Of a stretch of 64,000 nucleotides of DNA, positions 60,198-64,000 are shown piece by piece. The notes beneath the pieces are model-generated. The model was not told the DNA's origin, made no database searches, and saw nothing but the letters and a program-made list of their open reading frames with translations. Both the position numbers and the translations under genes were made by a program. The stretch is from SIG589 sp045652465 (GTDB lineage: Bacteria; Bacillota; Clostridia; Oscillospirales; Acutalibacteraceae). The number at the start of each line of letters is the position of its first letter. Positions within the stretch are counted from its first letter, which is position 1. Where the stretch lies: NCBI GenBank assembly GCA_045652465.1, contig JAZRUI010000015.1, forward strand, positions 62,001 through 126,000. Direction: 5' to 3'.

Positions 60198-60328
60198 AAT
60201 TAAATGCCTCTTTTTAAAGGAATTAAACACCGAGCAACCATACTGCTCCATTATTTTCTATTATACCAAATATAAATATAAAAATAAAGAACAATTTATA
60301 AACAATAAATGCTGGCATAATCTCACTC

Positions 60329-60357
60329 TTGTAAAACGACAAAATATTTGGTATAAT
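60329..60357 (+). promoter_or_regulatory. promoter of the GtrA gene
   Basis: TTGTAA (60329-60334), 17-base spacer, perfect TATAAT (60352-60357). Confidence 0.78.
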
Positions 60358-60374
60358 AACAAAAAAATAGGGAG

Positions 60375-60794
60375 GTGGAAGTTATCCTGGGACTAGGTAA
60401 AGTTGCAAAAACCTTCTATAGCCGCCATTTTATAATGTATATAATAATCGGCAGCTTCAACACCCTTAACACGGCGCTCATTTCGCTTTTGCTTTCGCTG
60501 ATAATTTATGATTATCCCTCGAGCTATTTAGCCTTCGTTATATCCCTTTCAATCGGATATGTGCTTAATGCCAAGGTGAATTTCCATCATAAGCTGATGA
60601 TAACGGAATATTTGAAGTTTATGTCTATCTATATTCCGCATTTCCTTATCTATGCAACCATTTCAACAATAGCCTTAAGCGTTTGGAATTTCCCGCCGTT
60701 TTGGGCAACCGTAACCGCTTCGGTTTCGGGTGCGCCGCTAACCTATATCGTAATGCGATTCTTCGCATTCAGCAATAAAAAAGATGAAAAATAA
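60375..60794 (+). CDS. GtrA-family membrane protein
   Basis: A ~139-residue four-helix protein of the GtrA/DPMS-accessory family, thought to flip polyprenyl-linked sugars or help cell-wall glycan glucosylation. Helices at ~20-40, 48-65 (YLAFVISLSIGYVLNAKVNFHHK, 52-74, the family signature), 83-105 and 110-130. The exact start is unclear: GTG 60375 is inside the GGGAGG site, and no standard ATG lies a normal distance downstream; ATC 60384 or CTG 60387 would be rare starts. Single gene. Confidence 0.82.
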   Translation: MEVILGLGKVAKTFYSRHFIMYIIIGSFNTLNTALISLLLSLIIYDYPSSYLAFVISLSIGYVLNAKVNFHHKLMITEYLKFMSIYIPHFLIYATISTIALSVWNFPPFWATVTASVSGAPLTYIVMRFFAFSNKKDEK

Positions 60795-60834
60795 AAACCG
60801 TTCAAGCTTGTTGGCTCGAACGGTTTTTTATTAT
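60794..60834. terminator. bidirectional terminator (gtrA / zinc protein)
   Basis: AAAACCGTTCAAGC, loop, GGCTCGAACGGTTTTTTA. Confidence 0.75.
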
Positions 60835-61019
60835 GAAAATAATAAGCAGCCCTGCTTTTTGAACTCCTCAATCTTTTGATTCAGCAGCTCCTCGCTAACC
60901 TCGAAATGAGCCGCAACGCAACTCTTGCACATAAATTTTTCCGATGCGCGGTTTATGAGTTTTTTATGAAGGGCTATTTCATCGCGGGTTAATTCTCGCC
61001 CGCATTTTAGGCAATTCAT
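60831..61019 (-). CDS. small zinc-ribbon-like protein coupled to alpha-galactosidase
   Basis: A 62-residue protein with two CxxC pairs (MNCLKCGREL at the start; FMCKSCVAAHF at ~29-39), which together could form one zinc site, followed by a charged helix (SEELLNQKIEEFKKQ). It looks like the short 'zinc-binding domain' proteins seen singly in Clostridia. Its ATG overlaps the alpha-galactosidase stop by one base (TAATG), so its translation depends on the upstream gene. Function unknown. Confidence 0.75.
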   Translation of the reverse strand: MNCLKCGRELTRDEIALHKKLINRASEKFMCKSCVAAHFEVSEELLNQKIEEFKKQGCLLFS

Positions 61020-62155
61020 TAAAGCTCAACAACCTTTGCGCGGAAGATTTTGCAGCCGTGCGGCGGGATAAACTCGGAAAGATATTCGCCGCGAACATTC
61101 TTAATAACCTCGCCTGTGTAAAGCTCGTGAAGGTCAAGTCCGCGCTTGGTTGAAGCGTTAAGACCAACGCTGACAAGCGGCAAAAATCCCTTGCTCGGGG
61201 CATCGTTTAGGTTGAACATCGCGATGGCAATATCGCCGTTTTCGAGGTTTCTAACCCAAACCTCCGCGTGGGAATCCGAGCAGCCGATGCCATCGATTTT
61301 ATAGGGCTGACTGCATTGGCTGTCGCAGCAAATATCAATAATCTCTTTGTTTTTGAGAATGCGAAGGGCGCTGTCATCGATTTTGCGAATATCGCAGCCA
61401 ATCATTAAGGGAGAAGCGAACATAGACCACATTGCGAAATGGGTCTTATATTCATCCTCGTTGCAGCCGCCCAAGGCGCAAAAGCCTTCGCCGTTCATGC
61501 CGATAACCAGCATATCCATATCGTTATAGCAGGAGGGCGAGCAATAGGGAATAGCCTCGCGCTGGAGCTCGAAAATTCCTAAAATGGATTTCCAGTTATC
61601 GCGAATATCGTTGCTGCTGCGCCAAATGTGCGCGCCTGTTTCCTTTATCCATTCCTTGCTGTTTTCGGCGCCCCAGTTGCAGGCGCTGAAGAGAATATCC
61701 CTGCCGCAGTTAGCAAGCGCCAAAGCCATTCTCTTATAAAGCAGGTCGCCCTTTTCGGTGATGGGCTTGAAGCAATAGTCGTATTTTAAGTAGTCAACGC
61801 CCCATTCGGCAAAGGTCTCGGCATCGATAAACTCATGCTCAAACGAGCCGGGATAATCCGCGCAGGTGCGATTGCCAACGCAGGAATAAATGCCAAACTT
61901 GAGTCCTTTAGAGTGAACATAATCGGCAACAGCCTTAATTCCGTTCGGGAATTTTTCGCGATGGGGAACAAGGCGACCGTTTTCATCGCGCTGCTTTTCA
62001 GCCCAGCAGTCATCAATAACAACATAGTTGTAGCCTGCGTCTAAAAGACCGAGCTCGATGATTTTATCGGCGGTGCGACGGATAAGCTCATCGCTTATAT
62101 TCTCGCCAAAGGTGTTCCATGTGTTAAATCCAAGCGGGGGATGGGTTACTTTCAT
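61019..62155 (-). CDS. GH27 alpha-galactosidase
   Basis: A 378-residue TIM-barrel hydrolase that removes alpha-1,6/1,3-galactose from melibiose, raffinose, galactomannan or glycan ends. No signal peptide, so intracellular. GH27 signature at the start: PPLGFNTWNTFG, YNYVVIDDCWAEKQRD and GIYSCVGNRTCADYPGS. Nucleophile D126 in DYLKYDYC, acid/base D183 in WRSSNDIRDNW. The C-terminal antiparallel beta domain (~295-378) is complete. AGGAGG precedes the ATG. Divergent from an AraC regulator gene, with matched 14-base repeats between them. Confidence 0.94.
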   Translation of the reverse strand: MKVTHPPLGFNTWNTFGENISDELIRRTADKIIELGLLDAGYNYVVIDDCWAEKQRDENGRLVPHREKFPNGIKAVADYVHSKGLKFGIYSCVGNRTCADYPGSFEHEFIDAETFAEWGVDYLKYDYCFKPITEKGDLLYKRMALALANCGRDILFSACNWGAENSKEWIKETGAHIWRSSNDIRDNWKSILGIFELQREAIPYCSPSCYNDMDMLVIGMNGEGFCALGGCNEDEYKTHFAMWSMFASPLMIGCDIRKIDDSALRILKNKEIIDICCDSQCSQPYKIDGIGCSDSHAEVWVRNLENGDIAIAMFNLNDAPSKGFLPLVSVGLNASTKRGLDLHELYTGEVIKNVRGEYLSEFIPPHGCKIFRAKVVEL

Positions 62156-62167
62156 AAAAATGCCTCC

Positions 62168-62257
62168 TGCAATAAATTGTTAGTTGCAATATATCATAAA
62201 ATGCGGTAAAATGTGGAATATAAAGTTGCAAGTTTTTCTATAATGCAATAAATTGTT
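62168..62257. promoter_or_regulatory. paired 14-base direct repeats, probable AraC operator
   Basis: TGCAATAAATTGTT occurs at 62168-62181 and again at 62244-62257, 76 bases apart (about seven helical turns), between the divergent GH27 and AraC genes. A shared AGTTGCAA(T/G) motif lies in between (62183 and 62224). Confidence 0.65.
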
Positions 62258-62273
62258 GGGTGGTGCGATAAAA

Positions 62274-63077
62274 TTGCCGAGCGCAAAAATCAGTTATTAT
62301 TATAAAAAGAATTTTGCCGATTTCAAAATGGAGCAAATGCATATCCATGAAAAAGGCAATTTTGAAATAATGTTTGTTCGCTCGGGAAAGTGCATCGTTT
62401 CGGTGCCCGATGAGCAGCTATCCTTAAGCGAAGGGCATTTTGTCCTGCTCGGAAATTGTTGCCCCCATTCGCTTTCGGCAGTTTCGGCTCAAATTTTGAA
62501 TATTGAGTTTTATATAAATATGGGCGGCAGCGATATAACCTCGGTTTTCGAGGAATGCCCCGCGCTAACGGAGCTTTTCTCCAAATCCGCTGTGCTGCTT
62601 GCGGATAAGAGCGAGGTTTGCTCGGCGCTTTTATCGCTTATCGATGAGCTTCGCGAAAACGGAGAGGGGCTATGCTCCGATTTGCTCTTCAGCCGATTGC
62701 TCATTGAACTTTCGCGTTCTTTTTTGCGCGCCGATGATGATGGCAGCGCATATGTTGCGGCGGCTCGCGATTATATAAAACGGCATTTTTGCGAGAAACT
62801 GCCCGTTTCCGAAATCGCTTCGGCGGTTGGGCTTAACCGCTCGTATTTGCAAACCTTGTTTAAGAAAATAACCGGCAAAACCATTTTGGAATATATAAAT
62901 TCCTTGCGAATCGAAAAGGCTTGTTTTATAATGAAAAATACCGATTTGCCCGTGGTTGATATAGCCGCCGATTGCGGCTTTTCGTCCCGCCAGCATTTTA
63001 TGTATATCTTCAAAAAGCAAACGGGTCTAACCGCAAGGCAATACCGAACAGGACGTGTAAACTATGAACAAAACTAA
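62274..63077 (+). CDS. AraC-family regulator 3
   Basis: A regulator of ~267 residues. I take TTG 62274 (after GGTGGTG) as the start, giving (M)PSAKISYYYKKNF; TTG 62253 is an alternative. The N-terminal cupin (HIHEKGNFEIMFVRSGKCIVSV, 24-45, with its His pair) binds a ligand; C-terminal double helix-turn-helix (LPVSEIASAVGLNRSYLQTLFKKITGKT and LPVVDIAADCGFSSRQHFMYIFKKQTGLTARQYR). Divergent from alpha-galactosidase; its stop overlaps the following transporter by 14 bases, so both may respond to the same sugar. Confidence 0.85.
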   Translation: MPSAKISYYYKKNFADFKMEQMHIHEKGNFEIMFVRSGKCIVSVPDEQLSLSEGHFVLLGNCCPHSLSAVSAQILNIEFYINMGGSDITSVFEECPALTELFSKSAVLLADKSEVCSALLSLIDELRENGEGLCSDLLFSRLLIELSRSFLRADDDGSAYVAAARDYIKRHFCEKLPVSEIASAVGLNRSYLQTLFKKITGKTILEYINSLRIEKACFIMKNTDLPVVDIAADCGFSSRQHFMYIFKKQTGLTARQYRTGRVNYEQN

Positions 63078-63960
63078 AATTGCAAGAATAAAAATAATAA
63101 CATCAATGGTAATTTTCGGCACGCTGGGTCTCTTCACCAAGCCGATATCCCTGCCTTCATCCCTGCTTGCATCGGCGCGCGGATTTATCGGCGTTGCCTT
63201 TTTGCTCATCTTTATGATGCTTCGCGGCGAAAAAATGAGCAAGGAAGAGTTCAAAAGCAATGCCTTTTGGCTCTTGATTTCGGGAGCGGCTATTGGATTT
63301 AATTGGATTTTCCTCTTTGAGGGATATAAATACACAGGCATCCCAACCGCAACGCTATGCTATTATCTTGCCCCCGCGATGGTGGTTTTCTTTTCGCCCT
63401 TGGTGCTTCGCGAGCGCATTAACGGAATAAAACTCGGAGCCGCGCTGGTGGCAATGCTTGGAATGATTCCCGTTTCGGGAGTTTTGTCAGGCGGCGATAG
63501 CAATCCTCGCGGAATCGCCTTCGGTCTTGCGGCGGCGCTTTTATATGCTTCGGTAATTTTAATGAACAAAAAAATGCCCGATATCTCGGCCTATACCAAA
63601 ACCGTTGCCCAGCTTTTGGCGGCGGCTGTGGTTGTTTTGCCCTATGCGATTTTAACCGAGGATTTATCGGCGCTCTCGCTCGATTCAACCGATATTCTCT
63701 TAACGGTTGCAGTCGGCATCCTTCATACCGGCGTTGCCTATGCGCTTTATTTCAGCGCGATGGGCAAACTTCCCGCCCAAACAACCGCGCTCCTGAGCTA
63801 TATAGACCCCGCTTTTGTTGTCTTTATTTCGGCGGCCGCGGCGGCGATTTTGCCCTCGGTTTACACCTCCGAAAGCTTGAGTCTTACAACCGTTTTGGGC
63901 GCCGTTCTTATCATCGGCAGCTCGCTCTTCGCCGAGTATTTCACATCGAGGGAAAAATAA
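63064..63960 (+). CDS. EamA/DMT-superfamily transporter
   Basis: A 298-residue membrane protein with ten helices in two inverted five-helix repeats: helices such as TLGLFTKPISLPSSLLASARGFIGVAFLLIFMML (in 18-51) and the second-half VGILHTGVAYALYFSAMGKL (220-239). RhaT/EamA-type exporters of sugars, amino acids or nucleotide sugars share this fold; the substrate cannot be read from the sequence. Overlaps the AraC gene, so it is part of the same transcript. Complete, ending four codons before position 63972. Confidence 0.88.
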   Translation: MNKTKIARIKIITSMVIFGTLGLFTKPISLPSSLLASARGFIGVAFLLIFMMLRGEKMSKEEFKSNAFWLLISGAAIGFNWIFLFEGYKYTGIPTATLCYYLAPAMVVFFSPLVLRERINGIKLGAALVAMLGMIPVSGVLSGGDSNPRGIAFGLAAALLYASVILMNKKMPDISAYTKTVAQLLAAAVVVLPYAILTEDLSALSLDSTDILLTVAVGILHTGVAYALYFSAMGKLPAQTTALLSYIDPAFVVFISAAAAAILPSVYTSESLSLTTVLGAVLIIGSSLFAEYFTSREK

Positions 63961-64000
63961 CCGTTTTTATGACAAAATTGAAATAAAATTGTAACCCCTT

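Noticed and set aside
1..64000. CRISPR arrays, tRNA or rRNA genes, insertion sequences with transposase
   Set aside because: No regularly spaced repeats, tRNA cloverleaf, rRNA core or transposase frame was recognised.

Overview
The window reads as a chromosome segment of a spore-forming, anaerobic, gut-type Clostridia (probably Oscillospirales/Ruminococcaceae-like). This is inferred from spoVT, a pyruvate:ferredoxin oxidoreductase, a pyrophosphate-type phosphofructokinase, a ThiT vitamin transporter under a TPP riboswitch, the Firmicutes order rimP-nusA-ylxR-ylxQ-infB-rbfA-nrnA-truB-ribF, BspA-like leucine-rich surface proteins and several glycoside hydrolases controlled by AraC regulators. 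Composition is moderate in GC. No rRNA, tRNA or CRISPR array was seen.

Layout. 1-2.1 kb: the 3' part of xylA and an unknown protein with uracil-DNA-glycosylase-like features. 2.2-10.6 kb: spoVT, then the translation/ribosome-maturation operon behind a clear promoter and a leader hairpin. 10.6-18 kb: a beta-propeller glycosidase, a zinc-ribbon/pseudokinase/PASTA membrane protein, an HD nucleotidase, and a membrane glycosyltransferase overlapping a YfhO-type protein. 17.9-21.9 kb: TPP riboswitch and thiT, an aminotransferase, an Mrp ATPase and an S1-domain protein. 22.0-30.35 kb: a compact phage-derived block holding the complete DNA-packaging and head module (small and large terminase, portal, protease with nested scaffold, decoration, capsid, connectors), then a divergent ImmA/CI-type control region with four operator dyads and a late-regulator-like gene. 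No tail, lysis, replication or integrase gene was recognised in it.

30.4-36.6 kb: trmB, an ABC-F ATPase, two paralogous leucine-rich surface proteins and an asparagine synthetase-like enzyme without the N-terminal cysteine. 36.6-43 kb: two AraC regulators, a sialidase-like protein and a GH2 beta-mannosidase, suggesting host-glycan foraging. 43-45 kb: a GGGtGRT protein with an Fe-S scaffold-like partner, flanked by decayed copies of its own 3' end. 45.2-48.4 kb: two related small membrane proteins flanking an array of orphan immunity-like genes, with Rhs/YD-repeat and toxin-tip remnants and a repeated boundary element. 48.4-52.4 kb: a CorC/HlyC protein and a flippase/CDP-glycerol transferase pair. 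52.5-60.2 kb: PFOR, PPi-type PFK and SecA. 60.3-64 kb: GtrA, a small zinc protein coupled to a GH27 alpha-galactosidase, an AraC regulator and an EamA transporter.

The regions most worth follow-up are the head-only phage block (22.0-30.35 kb), the Rhs orphan cassette array (45.5-48.1 kb), and the GGGtGRT/Fe-S pair with its echo duplications (39.5 kb and 43.0-45.0 kb). Most sigma-70-type promoters listed were found by eye as hexamers separated by 17 bases.
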